This document shows positions 30,842-38,840 of a DNA stretch of 64,000 bases, in pieces (position 1 is the stretch's first letter; each line of letters begins with the position of its first letter). The notes beneath the pieces were generated by a model, which saw only the letters and a list, made by a program, of their open reading frames with translations, made no database searches and was not told where the DNA came from. The stretch is taken from the NCBI RefSeq assembly GCF_001665625.1, contig NZ_LZSY01000179.1, forward strand, positions 21,123 through 85,122, given 5' to 3'. The stretch comes from Mycolicibacterium peregrinum. Its GTDB lineage: Bacteria; Actinomycetota; Actinomycetes; Mycobacteriales; Mycobacteriaceae. Position numbers and translations under genes: made by a program.

Positions 30842-31135
30842 TCAGTCGTCGCTGTGGTGCAGGCCCCGCCGGGTGGAGAGCAGCTCGAGTTCGGGGCGGC
30901 CGGCCACCATTCGTTCGGCGGCATCGAGCACGTCGACCACGTGGTGACGGTCGGCGGCGACGAGAGCGACACCGATGCCGGCGCGGCGGTGCAGATCCTG
31001 GGTTCCGGTTTCGGCCGCCGACACCGCGAGCTTGCGGTGCAACTCGGCGATCACCGGCCGTATGACCGAGCGTTTCTGTTTGAGCGAATGCACGTCACCG
31101 AGCAGCAGGTCGAACTCCAGCCAACCGATCCACAT
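30842..31135 (-). CDS. DUF503 family protein
   Basis: 97 residues. MWIGWLEFDLLLGDVHSLKQ followed by KRSVIRPVIAELHRKL is the clear DUF503 signature (Rv2117); a small alpha/beta protein of unknown role, found near translation and proteasome genes. Convergent with trmI and head of a run with the two secreted proteins downstream on this strand only by position; it follows lppK by 3 bp. Confidence 0.9.
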   Translation of the reverse strand: MWIGWLEFDLLLGDVHSLKQKRSVIRPVIAELHRKLAVSAAETGTQDLHRRAGIGVALVAADRHHVVDVLDAAERMVAGRPELELLSTRRGLHHSDD

Positions 31136-31138
31136 GGC

Positions 31139-31690
31139 TCAGCGGGGCGGCGTCGGGGCGGGCGGTGTGGATGCCTCGGCACCCGCGCCCATGACCAGCA
31201 ACATGTCGGCGGTGTGTCTGGTCAACTGCCAGCCGTCGCCGTGCGGGGTGAATTCCATCGGGAAGCTGAAGGTGCGGTCCGAATGCTCGCCGCCCGCGGT
31301 GGCCTTGACGGTTGCCACCACGTTCTTCGGCTCGGTCTGCGAGAAGGCCAGGTCGGTGGCCTCGAAGGTCAGCGGCATGAAGCCGTTGTCGGCCAGTGCG
31401 CGGCCGAACTTGTCCAGCGCGGCGGCATCGTCGGCCGTGCCCTGTTCCACCAGGACCACCTTGTCGGCGCCGGGGACGTTGACGTCGGCCAACCGGTCCA
31501 ACACTCCGGTCAGTACCTCGGGGGCAGGCAGCGGTGCCGCGGGCGGAGCCGCCGGCATGGTCGTCGACACCGCGCTGGTGGTCGGGTGTGACCTCTTGGC
31601 CGGGTGCTCGTCACTACTACTACACCCGCAGAGCCCAAGTGCCGCCACGATCGTGGCGGCACTCAGGACTGCGATACGGCTGTGGTTCAA
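31139..31690 (-). CDS. lppK: LppK-type lipoprotein
   Basis: 183 residues. Signal peptide with lipobox ALGLCGC (Cys about residue 23), a Ser/Thr/Pro-rich linker, then an MTB12-like domain: PEVLTGVLDRLADVNVPGAD, then KVVLVEQG, and FSFPMEFTPHGDGWQLTRHT. It is a membrane-anchored relative of the secreted protein encoded next to it, and the counterpart of Rv2116. Function unknown. Stop is 3 bp from the DUF503 gene start. Confidence 0.88.
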   Translation of the reverse strand: MNHSRIAVLSAATIVAALGLCGCSSSDEHPAKRSHPTTSAVSTTMPAAPPAAPLPAPEVLTGVLDRLADVNVPGADKVVLVEQGTADDAAALDKFGRALADNGFMPLTFEATDLAFSQTEPKNVVATVKATAGGEHSDRTFSFPMEFTPHGDGWQLTRHTADMLLVMGAGAEASTPPAPTPPR

Positions 31691-31698
31691 CTACCTAC

Positions 31699-32202
31699 TC
31701 AGCCGACAGAGGACAGCAGGTTCAGGGCCGACCCCTTGGAGATCTGCCAGCCGGTCGGGCTCGGGCCCGCCACGAACTGGATGTTCTGGGTGGCGGTGCC
31801 GCCCGTCGCCGAGGTGGCGGTGACGTCGGCGTAAGCCACGCCGCCCTGGTCATCGATGTTGGCGATGTTGAAGGTCAGCGGGAACTTTCCTTCAGCGGCG
31901 GCCTTGCTGTACGCGCGGTCCGCGGCGATGCTCTCGATCCGGCCGATGCCACCCTGGATGTAGGGGGCCTTGCCGCTGAACGAGCCGCCACTGGCGAGTG
32001 CCTGCAAGGTCTGCACCAGCGGTGAAGCCAGGTCCGGTGCCGGAGTGGCCGGCAGCGGCGCGTCGAACACGACCGGCTGGATCGCCGGGGCGGCCGACAT
32101 GCCGCTGGATGCAATAGAAGTCACACCCGCTGCTGCTCCGCCCACCACGGCGGCGGCAGCAGCTGCGGTGATGAAGCCGGTAACGAGGGTTTTCAAGGCC
32201 AC
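31699..32202 (-). CDS. MTB12/CFP-2-like secreted antigen family protein
   Basis: 167 residues. Sec signal peptide rich in Ala and Gly (MALKTLVTGFITAAAAAAVV), no lipobox, then AIQPVVFDAPLPATPAPDLA, YIQGGIGRIESIAADRAYS, FPLTFNIANI and QNIQFVAGPSPTGWQISKGS, all matching the low-molecular-weight antigen MTB12 (Rv2376c). It sits 8 bp upstream of lppK in the same operon, so the pair look like a duplication of which one copy became a lipoprotein. Confidence 0.85.
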   Translation of the reverse strand: MALKTLVTGFITAAAAAAVVGGAAAGVTSIASSGMSAAPAIQPVVFDAPLPATPAPDLASPLVQTLQALASGGSFSGKAPYIQGGIGRIESIAADRAYSKAAAEGKFPLTFNIANIDDQGGVAYADVTATSATGGTATQNIQFVAGPSPTGWQISKGSALNLLSSVG

Positions 32203-32347
32203 GATTGTCCTTTCGATCGGACCAACTGAACTAAGAGGCTAACAGTGGTGCTGGTGTGTCTCGTTCCTAGAGCGCACACAATGGCTGAATCGCCGGTAGC
32301 GTTGAAGTTGTTACTGCACCAACTTACGGTGCGGGAGGGAGCGCAAT

Positions 32348-34189
32348 ATGAGTGAGTCAGAGCGTTCGGACGGCTCTGCCGAGAGTTTCTCGGCGGGCCA
32401 CCCGCAACCCATGTCCAGCGATGATGCCGCCGAGCTCGAGTCGCTGCGCCGTGAGGCTGCGGTTCTGCGTGAGCAATTGGAGAATGCGGTAGGGCCCCAG
32501 AGTGGGCTGCGAAGTGCCCGTGACGTCCACCAGCTTGAAGCCCGGATCGACTCGCTCGCATCGCGCAACGCCAAGCTCATGGACACCCTCAAGGAAGCCC
32601 GGCAGCAGCTGCTCGCCCTCCGCGAGGAGGTGGACCGGCTGGGCCAGCCGCCCAGTGGCTACGGCGTGCTGCTCGGCACCCACGACGACGACACCGTCGA
32701 CGTGTTCACCTCCGGCCGCAAGATGCGACTCACCTGCTCGCCGAACATCGAGACCTCCTCGCTCAAGCAGGGCCAGACGGTACGGCTCAACGAGGCGCTC
32801 ACCGTGGTCGAGGCGGGCAACTTCGAGTCCGTCGGTGAGATCAGCACATTGCGCGAGATCCTGGCCGACGGACACCGGGCCCTGGTGGTCGGGCATGCCG
32901 ACGAGGAACGCATCGTCTGGTTGGCCGAGCCGCTCGTCGCGGCCGAGGACCTGCCCGACCTTCCCGACGCCAGGCAGGACGACGACCGGCCCCGCAAACT
33001 GCGGCCGGGCGATTCGCTGCTGGTCGACACCAAGGCCGGATACGCCTTCGAGCGGATTCCGAAGGCCGAGGTCGAGGACCTGGTGCTCGAAGAGGTGCCC
33101 GACGTCAGCTACAACGACATCGGTGGTCTGGGCCGGCAGATCGAGCAGATCCGCGATGCCGTGGAGCTGCCGTTCCTGCACAAGGAGCTCTACCGGGAGT
33201 ACTCGCTGCGGCCGCCGAAGGGTGTGCTGCTCTACGGTCCGCCCGGGTGCGGCAAGACGCTCATCGCCAAGGCCGTGGCGAACTCGCTGGCCAAGAAGAT
33301 GGCCGAGGTTCGTGGCGACGACGCCCGCGAGGCGAAGAGCTACTTCCTCAACATCAAGGGCCCCGAGCTGCTGAACAAGTTCGTCGGTGAGACCGAACGT
33401 CACATCCGGCTGATCTTCCAGCGTGCCCGCGAGAAGGCCTCCGAAGGCACTCCGGTGATCGTGTTCTTCGACGAGATGGACTCGATCTTCCGTACCCGCG
33501 GCACCGGCGTCAGTTCGGATGTCGAGACAACGGTTGTGCCGCAGCTGCTTTCGGAGATCGACGGCGTGGAGGGGTTGGAGAACGTCATCGTCATCGGCGC
33601 CTCCAACCGTGAGGACATGATCGACCCGGCGATCCTGCGGCCCGGCCGCCTGGACGTCAAGATCAAGATCGAGCGGCCCGATGCCGAGTCGGCACAGGAC
33701 ATCTTCTCGAAGTACCTGACCGAGGCGCTGCCGGTGCACGCCGACGATCTCGCCGAGTTCGGTGGCGACCGGTCGCTGACGATCAAGACCATGATCGAGA
33801 AGGTCGTGGACCGGATGTACGCCGAGATCGACGACAACCGGTTCCTGGAGGTCACCTACGCCAACGGTGACAAGGAAGTCATGTACTTCAAGGACTTCAA
33901 CTCCGGCGCCATGATCCAGAACGTCGTCGACCGGGCGAAGAAGAACGCCATCAAGAGCGTGCTGGAGACCGGTCAGCCCGGTCTGCGCATCCAGCACCTG
34001 TTGGATTCGATCGTCGACGAGTTCGCCGAGAACGAGGACCTGCCCAACACCACCAATCCCGATGACTGGGCCCGGATCTCGGGCAAGAAGGGTGAACGGA
34101 TCGTCTACATCCGCACGCTCGTCACCGGGAAGAGCTCGAGTGCGTCGCGGGCGATTGACACCGAGTCGAACCTGGGCCAGTACCTGTAG
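32348..34189 (+). CDS. mpa: Mycobacterial proteasome ATPase Mpa (ARC)
   Basis: 613 residues. Hexameric AAA unfoldase that pulls pupylated proteins into the 20S core. N-terminal coiled coil (about 25-105, ELESLRREAAVLREQLENAV and RIDSLASRNAKLMDTLKEAR) that binds Pup, two OB domains, AAA domain with GPPGCGKT (about 297), VIVFFDEMDS (about 375) and arginine finger ILRPGRLD; ends in Gly-Gln-Tyr-Leu, the docking tail for PrcA pockets. SD GGGAGGG precedes the ATG. It is separated here from dop by the ectoine insert. Confidence 0.97.
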   Translation: MSESERSDGSAESFSAGHPQPMSSDDAAELESLRREAAVLREQLENAVGPQSGLRSARDVHQLEARIDSLASRNAKLMDTLKEARQQLLALREEVDRLGQPPSGYGVLLGTHDDDTVDVFTSGRKMRLTCSPNIETSSLKQGQTVRLNEALTVVEAGNFESVGEISTLREILADGHRALVVGHADEERIVWLAEPLVAAEDLPDLPDARQDDDRPRKLRPGDSLLVDTKAGYAFERIPKAEVEDLVLEEVPDVSYNDIGGLGRQIEQIRDAVELPFLHKELYREYSLRPPKGVLLYGPPGCGKTLIAKAVANSLAKKMAEVRGDDAREAKSYFLNIKGPELLNKFVGETERHIRLIFQRAREKASEGTPVIVFFDEMDSIFRTRGTGVSSDVETTVVPQLLSEIDGVEGLENVIVIGASNREDMIDPAILRPGRLDVKIKIERPDAESAQDIFSKYLTEALPVHADDLAEFGGDRSLTIKTMIEKVVDRMYAEIDDNRFLEVTYANGDKEVMYFKDFNSGAMIQNVVDRAKKNAIKSVLETGQPGLRIQHLLDSIVDEFAENEDLPNTTNPDDWARISGKKGERIVYIRTLVTGKSSSASRAIDTESNLGQYL

Positions 34190-34214
34190 GTCTCGGGAGG
34201 GCGGTCCGCCAGGC

Positions 34215-34247
34215 CGAGCCGGCCCGGGTCGGTCCCGGGCCGGCTCG
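34215..34247. terminator. Strong hairpin terminator after mpa
   Basis: CGAGCCGGCCCGGG (34215-34228) and CCCGGGCCGGCTCG (34234-34247) form a perfect 14-bp stem with a 5-nt loop in the gap between the converging mpa and lysR genes. There is no T tract, as in most mycobacterial intrinsic-type terminators; it should serve both strands. Confidence 0.7.
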
Positions 34248-34259
34248 CCTGCGGTCAAG

Positions 34260-35162
34260 TCAGCCGGCCGTTGAGCTGATGTCCGCCGCGATCGCGCGCA
34301 GGTCTTCCAGCACGGCATTCACCGCGGGCCGGGTGTTCGCCCCCACGCGGGTGACCGCCTCCATCCGGCGGGCCACCGGGATGTCGGTGATCGTCAGCCG
34401 CACCAGGTCGCGGGTCAGCCTCACGTAGCGGGGCATCAGGGCGATGCCGGTGCCTGCCTGTACCAGCTCCTCGACCACGCGGAAGTCGTTTATCCGCTGC
34501 GTGATTCGTGGCTGGACGCCGGACAGGGTCGCTATCGAGTTGAGGACGTCGTCGACCATCAGACCACCCTCGACCCCGATCCAGCGTTCGTCGGCCAGAT
34601 CGGCCAGCCGTACCTGACCCCTGCCGGCGAGGGAGTGCCCGGCCGGCACGACGACATCCAACGGCTCGCGTAACAGTTCTTCGGCTTCGAAGCGCGGGCC
34701 CCAGGAGGCGGGGTCGCGCTCGTCGCGGTGGACCACAACGACATCGAAGTCGGCCAGTTGTGCCGGTGCCCGGGACGCCGGCACGTCGACGTCGCGCCCG
34801 AGCACCTGGACCCCGCGCTCGGCCGCCCGGATGACCAACGGGGCCAACAGCATTGCCGCACCGGATGGGAAGAACGACACACTGACCGTGCCGCGGGGGG
34901 TGCTGCGGTAGGCGTCCATCTCGTTCCGGGCGCGGTCCAGGGCCGCCAACACGGCGTCGGCGTGGCCCACCAGGACCTGTCCGGCATCGGTGAGACGTAC
35001 CCGTCTGCCTTCGGGTTCGATCAGCGGTACACCGGCCTCGCGTTGCAGGATCTTGAGTTGCTGTGAGACCGCCGAGGGCGTCATGGAGAGCACCTGGGCC
35101 ACCGCGGCAACGGTGCCGTGGTCGGCGAGTTCACGCAGCATCCGCAGGCGGCCGGCATCCAT
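34260..35162 (-). CDS. LysR-family regulator
   Basis: 300 residues. N-terminal winged helix (LRMLRELADHGTVAAVAQVL, then SMTPSAVSQQLKILQREAG) and a LysR substrate-binding domain from about residue 90. Divergent from the EamA transporter gene with 73 bp between, the standard layout for a regulator and its target. It does not have an obvious link to the ectoine genes further on. Confidence 0.9.
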   Translation of the reverse strand: MDAGRLRMLRELADHGTVAAVAQVLSMTPSAVSQQLKILQREAGVPLIEPEGRRVRLTDAGQVLVGHADAVLAALDRARNEMDAYRSTPRGTVSVSFFPSGAAMLLAPLVIRAAERGVQVLGRDVDVPASRAPAQLADFDVVVVHRDERDPASWGPRFEAEELLREPLDVVVPAGHSLAGRGQVRLADLADERWIGVEGGLMVDDVLNSIATLSGVQPRITQRINDFRVVEELVQAGTGIALMPRYVRLTRDLVRLTITDIPVARRMEAVTRVGANTRPAVNAVLEDLRAIAADISSTAG

Positions 35163-35235
35163 GAAGTAATACTACATATAATCAGTAGAAACATTAGCTT
35201 GACTGAACTATTGGCCAGGCGACACGCTGATCCGC

Positions 35236-36210
35236 ATGACCCGTCGCACCGACCTCTGTTTGCTTGCCGTGGCGGTGGTGTGGGGTTCGAGTTACCTGGC
35301 CACCAAGGAAATCGCCACGGCACAAACAATTTTCGTGCTTCTGTTGGTGCGGTTCGCGGTCGCGGCAACGGTTCTGGCCATGGTCCTGTGCCGGCGGTTG
35401 CCGGGTCTGACCCGCACCGAGGTGGTTTCGGGTGTGGTCGGAGGTGGTCTGCTGGCTGCCGTCTGTGTCGCCGAAACATATGGCGTGACAATGACCTCGG
35501 CCTCCAACGCGGGGTTGATCATGGCGCTCACCATCGTGGCCACCCCGGCGATGCAGCGCCAGCGGGTGGGGCGCCGCTTCTATCTCGCGGCGATGCTGGC
35601 GGTCATCGGTTGCGGGTTGCTCACCCAATCCGGCGGCCTGACCGTCCCGAGCATCGGGGACATCGTGATGGTGATGGCCGCTTTGTTGCGGGTGGTCCAC
35701 GTCACCGTCATGGCACGCTTCTCTGACGGTCACGGGATCGATTCAGCACGAACCACTTTGGTGCAGCTGGTGACGGTTGCTGCGGTGGCTTCGGCGCTGT
35801 GCGTGGCGTCTGGGCAGTCCGTTGTGGCGACAACAGCTGCCTACGGACCGGCCGAATGGGCCCTCGTCGGCTACCTGGCGTTGGCGTGCACGGTGTTCGC
35901 GTTCCTGGTTCAACTGCGGGCGCTGAGCACGTCCAGTCCGGCCAGGGTCAGCCTTCTGGTGGGTACCGAGCCGCTGTGGGCCGCGATCCTCGGTGTCGCC
36001 CTCGCCGGCGATCCCGTCACCGGTGCCGGCATCGCCGGGGCCGTATTGGTCGTGACCGGCACCGGTTGGGGGCGGGTGGTGCTGGGCTACGGATCACGTG
36101 GTGTTGCCCACAGTGCGATATGGCGACCAACGCGGATTCGCCGATTGCAGGGAAAGCCCCCGAGGCTATTCGACTGGGACATTGTCCCGCGCCGCACCAG
36201 CGATTATTAA
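35236..36210 (+). CDS. EamA/DMT-superfamily transporter
   Basis: 324 residues, ten membrane helices in two EamA repeats: LAVAVVWGSSYLATKEIAT at the start and EWALVGYLALACTVFAFLVQ with LVGTEPLWAAILGVALAGDP in the second repeat. Probably exports a small metabolite or amino acid. The last 45 residues are Arg/Pro-rich and not hydrophobic. It lies between lysR and ectA and might have travelled with either. Confidence 0.88.
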   Translation: MTRRTDLCLLAVAVVWGSSYLATKEIATAQTIFVLLLVRFAVAATVLAMVLCRRLPGLTRTEVVSGVVGGGLLAAVCVAETYGVTMTSASNAGLIMALTIVATPAMQRQRVGRRFYLAAMLAVIGCGLLTQSGGLTVPSIGDIVMVMAALLRVVHVTVMARFSDGHGIDSARTTLVQLVTVAAVASALCVASGQSVVATTAAYGPAEWALVGYLALACTVFAFLVQLRALSTSSPARVSLLVGTEPLWAAILGVALAGDPVTGAGIAGAVLVVTGTGWGRVVLGYGSRGVAHSAIWRPTRIRRLQGKPPRLFDWDIVPRRTSDY

Positions 36211-36238
36211 ATTTCGATTGGAATTTTTCCAATGAAAT
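36211..36238. promoter_or_regulatory. AT-rich inverted repeat after the transporter gene
   Basis: ATTTC-g-ATTGGAA (36211-36223), loop TTT, TTCCAAT-GAAAT (36227-36238): a 12-bp stem with one bulged G, immediately after the transporter stop. It could be a weak terminator or the operator of a dimeric regulator acting on the ectoine promoter. Confidence 0.35.
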
Positions 36239-36343
36239 GTGGTCGGGAAATGGTTGCGGACGCGTTCGGTTCGCATGTTCCCGTCGGACTGGGCGGCGGG
36301 GTGGGGAGAGCTGCGGGCGACGAGCTGGTACCCCCGCCCAAAT

Positions 36344-36370
36344 GTAACGATTGGATAACGGCGCTAACAC
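36344..36370 (+). promoter_or_regulatory. GlnR-box-like motif upstream of the ectoine operon
   Basis: GTAAC-N6-ATAAC-N6-AACAC resembles the a/b half-site pattern of the GlnR box (GTnAC-N6-GnAAC). GlnR is known to repress ectABCD in Streptomyces coelicolor. The match is imperfect in the second and third blocks, so this is only a candidate, about 185 bp upstream of ectA. Confidence 0.3.
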
Positions 36371-36457
36371 TTTTCTGAGATTGACGAATGTCGAAGTTAA
36401 TGCAGGTCAAGAGCTGTCTGCGCAGACGGATCTGCGCGCCCGGAGGAGTGTCGGCGC

Positions 36458-36547
36458 TTGATCATGGCAGGGCGGTGTGCTTACGTCGAGGGCACCGATG
36501 GCATGAAACTGACGATGATCGCTGAGAAGTTCGGTGGTGACTTTTAA
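36458..36547 (+). CDS. Possible 29-residue leader peptide upstream of ectA
   Basis: Open frame TTG 36458 (or ATG 36464) to TAA 36545, ending 6 bp before ectA. It has a GGAGGA (36442-36447) at a good distance from the TTG. The peptide ends GTDGMKLTMIAEKFGGDF. Nothing like it is known to me; it could be a translated leader that couples to ectA, which itself has no clear ribosome binding site. Confidence 0.35.
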   Translation: MIMAGRCAYVEGTDGMKLTMIAEKFGGDF

Positions 36548-36553
36548 CTCGAT

Positions 36554-37099
36554 ATGCACGTTTTAGAAAGCGTCCCGGGACGCCATTCCCGGGAAGAATT
36601 CCTGCGCCAACCACGGGGTGCCGATGCGATTGGCATCCGTGACCTCGCGGAAGCTACCGGGGTGCTGGATCTGAATTCCACCTACGCCTATCTGTTGCTG
36701 GCCACTGATTTTGCTGCCACGTCAATAGTGGCCGAACGCGACGGTGACCTGCACGGATTCATCACGGGTTACCACCCGCCGCCGCGACCCGATGTCCTGT
36801 TCGTGTGGCAGGTGGCCGTGGCGCCATCGGCGCAGGGCGGGGGGCTGGCCAGCACCATGCTCGACGCGCTCGTCCACCGGGTGCGGTCGCAGCGTGACGG
36901 GCGTCCGGTGACCGTGGAGGCCACGGTCGCCCCAGGCAATACCGCGTCACGCGCATTCTTTGGTGCCTTCGCGCGCCGTCACGGCGTCCCCCTGGTCGAA
37001 GACCCGCACTTCGGGTCCGACCTGCTCGACGCCGGCGGAGCGCACGAGGATGAGCCCATTCTGCGGATGGGGCCGATCACCACACCGCTTTCACGCTGA
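36554..37099 (+). CDS. ectA: L-2,4-diaminobutyrate acetyltransferase
   Basis: 181 residues. Acetylates diaminobutyrate with acetyl-CoA in the second step of ectoine synthesis. GNAT fold: NSTYAYLLLATDFAATSIVA, then LFVWQVAVAPSAQGGGLAST (acetyl-CoA loop, about 93-112) and TVAPGNTASRAFFGAFARRH. Length fits EctA. First gene of ectABCD; no strong SD is seen before its ATG. Confidence 0.93.
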   Translation: MHVLESVPGRHSREEFLRQPRGADAIGIRDLAEATGVLDLNSTYAYLLLATDFAATSIVAERDGDLHGFITGYHPPPRPDVLFVWQVAVAPSAQGGGLASTMLDALVHRVRSQRDGRPVTVEATVAPGNTASRAFFGAFARRHGVPLVEDPHFGSDLLDAGGAHEDEPILRMGPITTPLSR

Positions 37100-37104
37100 A
37101 ATCA

Positions 37105-37117
37105 GTTATCTGATAAC
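37105..37117. promoter_or_regulatory. Palindrome between ectA and ectB
   Basis: GTTATC-t-GATAAC, a perfect 6-bp inverted repeat around one base, in the 48-bp ectA-ectB gap and 17 bp before the ectB ribosome binding site. A candidate operator or small RNA hairpin; no binding protein is implied by the sequence. Confidence 0.3.
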
Positions 37118-37147
37118 CATTTTGATCCGAATTGGAAGGATTGTTCC

Positions 37148-38434
37148 TTGCTGCTCGCAACGACAGCTCCCCTGACCGAATCTGACCTGCCCGACGTCTT
37201 CAGCTCGGTGGAATCCGAGGTTCGCAGTTATTGCCGCAGCTGGCCTACCGTGATGGACCGGGCCGTCGGCTCCTGGGTGACCGACACCGCGGGGCGCACC
37301 TACATCGACTTCTTCGCCGGTGCGGGGGCGTTGAACTACGGCCACAACAACCCGGCGCTCAAGCAGCCGCTGCTCGAATACCTTGCCTCCGATGGCATTG
37401 TGCACTCGCTGGACATCGCGACCGCGGCCAAGCAGCGATTCCTGGAGAGCTTCGAGCAGCACATCCTGCGGCCGCGCGGGCTCGACTACAAGGTGCAGTT
37501 CCCCGGACCGACCGGGGCCAACTCGGTCGAGTCGGCGCTCAAGCTGGCCAGGAAGGTGACCGGGCGCGAGTCGGTTATCAGCTTCACCAACGCATTTCAC
37601 GGTATGACCCTGGGTGCGCTGTCGGTCACCGGCAACTCGATGAAGCGGGCCGGAGCGGGAATTCCGCTGGTTCATGCCACCCCGATGCCCTACGACAACT
37701 ACTTCGGCGGGGTCACCGAGGACTTCCAGTGGTTCGAGCGTGTACTCGACGATTCAGGCAGCGGGCTCAACCGGCCCGCCGCAGTGATCGTCGAAACCGT
37801 CCAGGGCGAAGGCGGTCTCAACGTCGCGCGGATCGAATGGCTGCGTGCGCTGTCCGACCTGTGCCGCGAACGCGACATCCTGCTGATCGTCGATGACGTC
37901 CAGATGGGCTGTGGCCGCACGGGGCCGTTCTTCAGCTTCGAGGCCGCAGGCATCGTGCCCGACATCGTCACGATATCGAAGTCGGTGAGTGGTTACGGCC
38001 TGCCGATGGCGCTCACCCTGTTCCGTCGCGACCTCGACGTGTGGACACCGGGGGAGCACAACGGCACGTTCCGTGGCCACAATCCCGCCTTCATCACAGC
38101 CACGGCGGCAATCGAGACCTATTGGCAGGACGACCAATTCAGCGCCGATACGACCGTCAAGGGTGAGCTGATCAGGTCGCGTCTGGAGGAGATCGCCGCG
38201 GCCCACGACGGAGTGTCCGCCCGCGGTCGCGGCATGGCCCAGGGCCTCAAGTTCGAAGAGGCGCACCTGGCCGGACAGGTGTGCCGGGCCGCCTTCGACC
38301 GCGGTGCGCTGATGGAGACCAGTGGCCCGTCCGACGAGGTGGTCAAACTGCTGCCGCCGCTGACCGCACTTGCAACCGAATTGTCCGAGGGGCTCGACGT
38401 TCTCGCCGAGTCTGTCGCCGTCGCGCTCGCCTGA
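37148..38434 (+). CDS. ectB: Diaminobutyrate-2-oxoglutarate transaminase
   Basis: 428 residues. PLP-dependent class III aminotransferase that makes L-2,4-diaminobutyrate from aspartate semialdehyde and glutamate. Seen: YIDFFAGAGALNYGHNNPAL (about 55), VQFPGPTGANSVESALKLAR, FTNAFHGMTLGALSVTGNS, PLP-binding DDVQMGCGRTGPFFSFE (about 250) and the lysine in VTISKSVSGYGLPMAL. The TTG start at 37148 is preceded by GGAAGGA at 7 nt and no ATG or GTG is better placed. Confidence 0.95.
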   Translation: MLLATTAPLTESDLPDVFSSVESEVRSYCRSWPTVMDRAVGSWVTDTAGRTYIDFFAGAGALNYGHNNPALKQPLLEYLASDGIVHSLDIATAAKQRFLESFEQHILRPRGLDYKVQFPGPTGANSVESALKLARKVTGRESVISFTNAFHGMTLGALSVTGNSMKRAGAGIPLVHATPMPYDNYFGGVTEDFQWFERVLDDSGSGLNRPAAVIVETVQGEGGLNVARIEWLRALSDLCRERDILLIVDDVQMGCGRTGPFFSFEAAGIVPDIVTISKSVSGYGLPMALTLFRRDLDVWTPGEHNGTFRGHNPAFITATAAIETYWQDDQFSADTTVKGELIRSRLEEIAAAHDGVSARGRGMAQGLKFEEAHLAGQVCRAAFDRGALMETSGPSDEVVKLLPPLTALATELSEGLDVLAESVAVALA

Positions 38435-38447
38435 GGAGGCTTGAGAC

Positions 38448-38840
38448 ATGATTGTTCGCACCACCACTGAGATCACCGGGACCGACCGGGACGTGGCCGA
38501 CGGCACCTGGCGCTCCAAGCGCATCATCCTGGCGGGTGACGGTGTCGGTTTCTCGTTCCACGAGACCACCATCGAAGCCGGATCGGTCAATGAGTTCCAC
38601 TATCAGCATCACGTCGAGGCGGTCTGGGTGATCGAGGGCACCGGCACGCTGACGGACCTTGAGACCGGGCAGCAGTACCCGCTCGCCGACGGAACCATGT
38701 ACCTGCTCAACAACAATGACCGCCATCGAGTCACGTGCGATGAGCAATTGCGCATGCTGTGCGTGTTCAACCCGCCGGTGACCGGGCGGGAGGTGCACGA
38801 CGAGAACGGCGTATACCCGGCGCCGCAGTCGGTCGCATGA
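38448..38840 (+). CDS. ectC: Ectoine synthase
   Basis: 130 residues, cupin fold. Cyclises N-gamma-acetyldiaminobutyrate to ectoine. IIVRT start, SKRIILAGDGVGFSFHETTI, NEFHYQHHVEAVWVIEGTGT (metal-binding His region, about 50) and YLLNNNDRHRVTCDEQLRML are diagnostic. GAGGAGG upstream. Stop overlaps the ectD start (ATGA 38837-38840). Confidence 0.96.
   Translation: MIVRTTTEITGTDRDVADGTWRSKRIILAGDGVGFSFHETTIEAGSVNEFHYQHHVEAVWVIEGTGTLTDLETGQQYPLADGTMYLLNNNDRHRVTCDEQLRMLCVFNPPVTGREVHDENGVYPAPQSVA

Noticed and set aside
32302..32330. TTGAAG-N17-TACGGT promoter for mpa
   Set aside because: Transcription would begin inside the ribosome binding site, leaving almost no leader; not convincing.
32357..34318. 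653-codon minus-strand frame opposite mpa
   Set aside because: Antisense shadow of mpa with no domain and biased composition.
36240..36460. Possible c-di-AMP (ydaO-type) or other riboswitch before ectA
   Set aside because: The GC-rich stretch can fold, but none of the conserved ydaO core blocks could be placed; I cannot support a known class.
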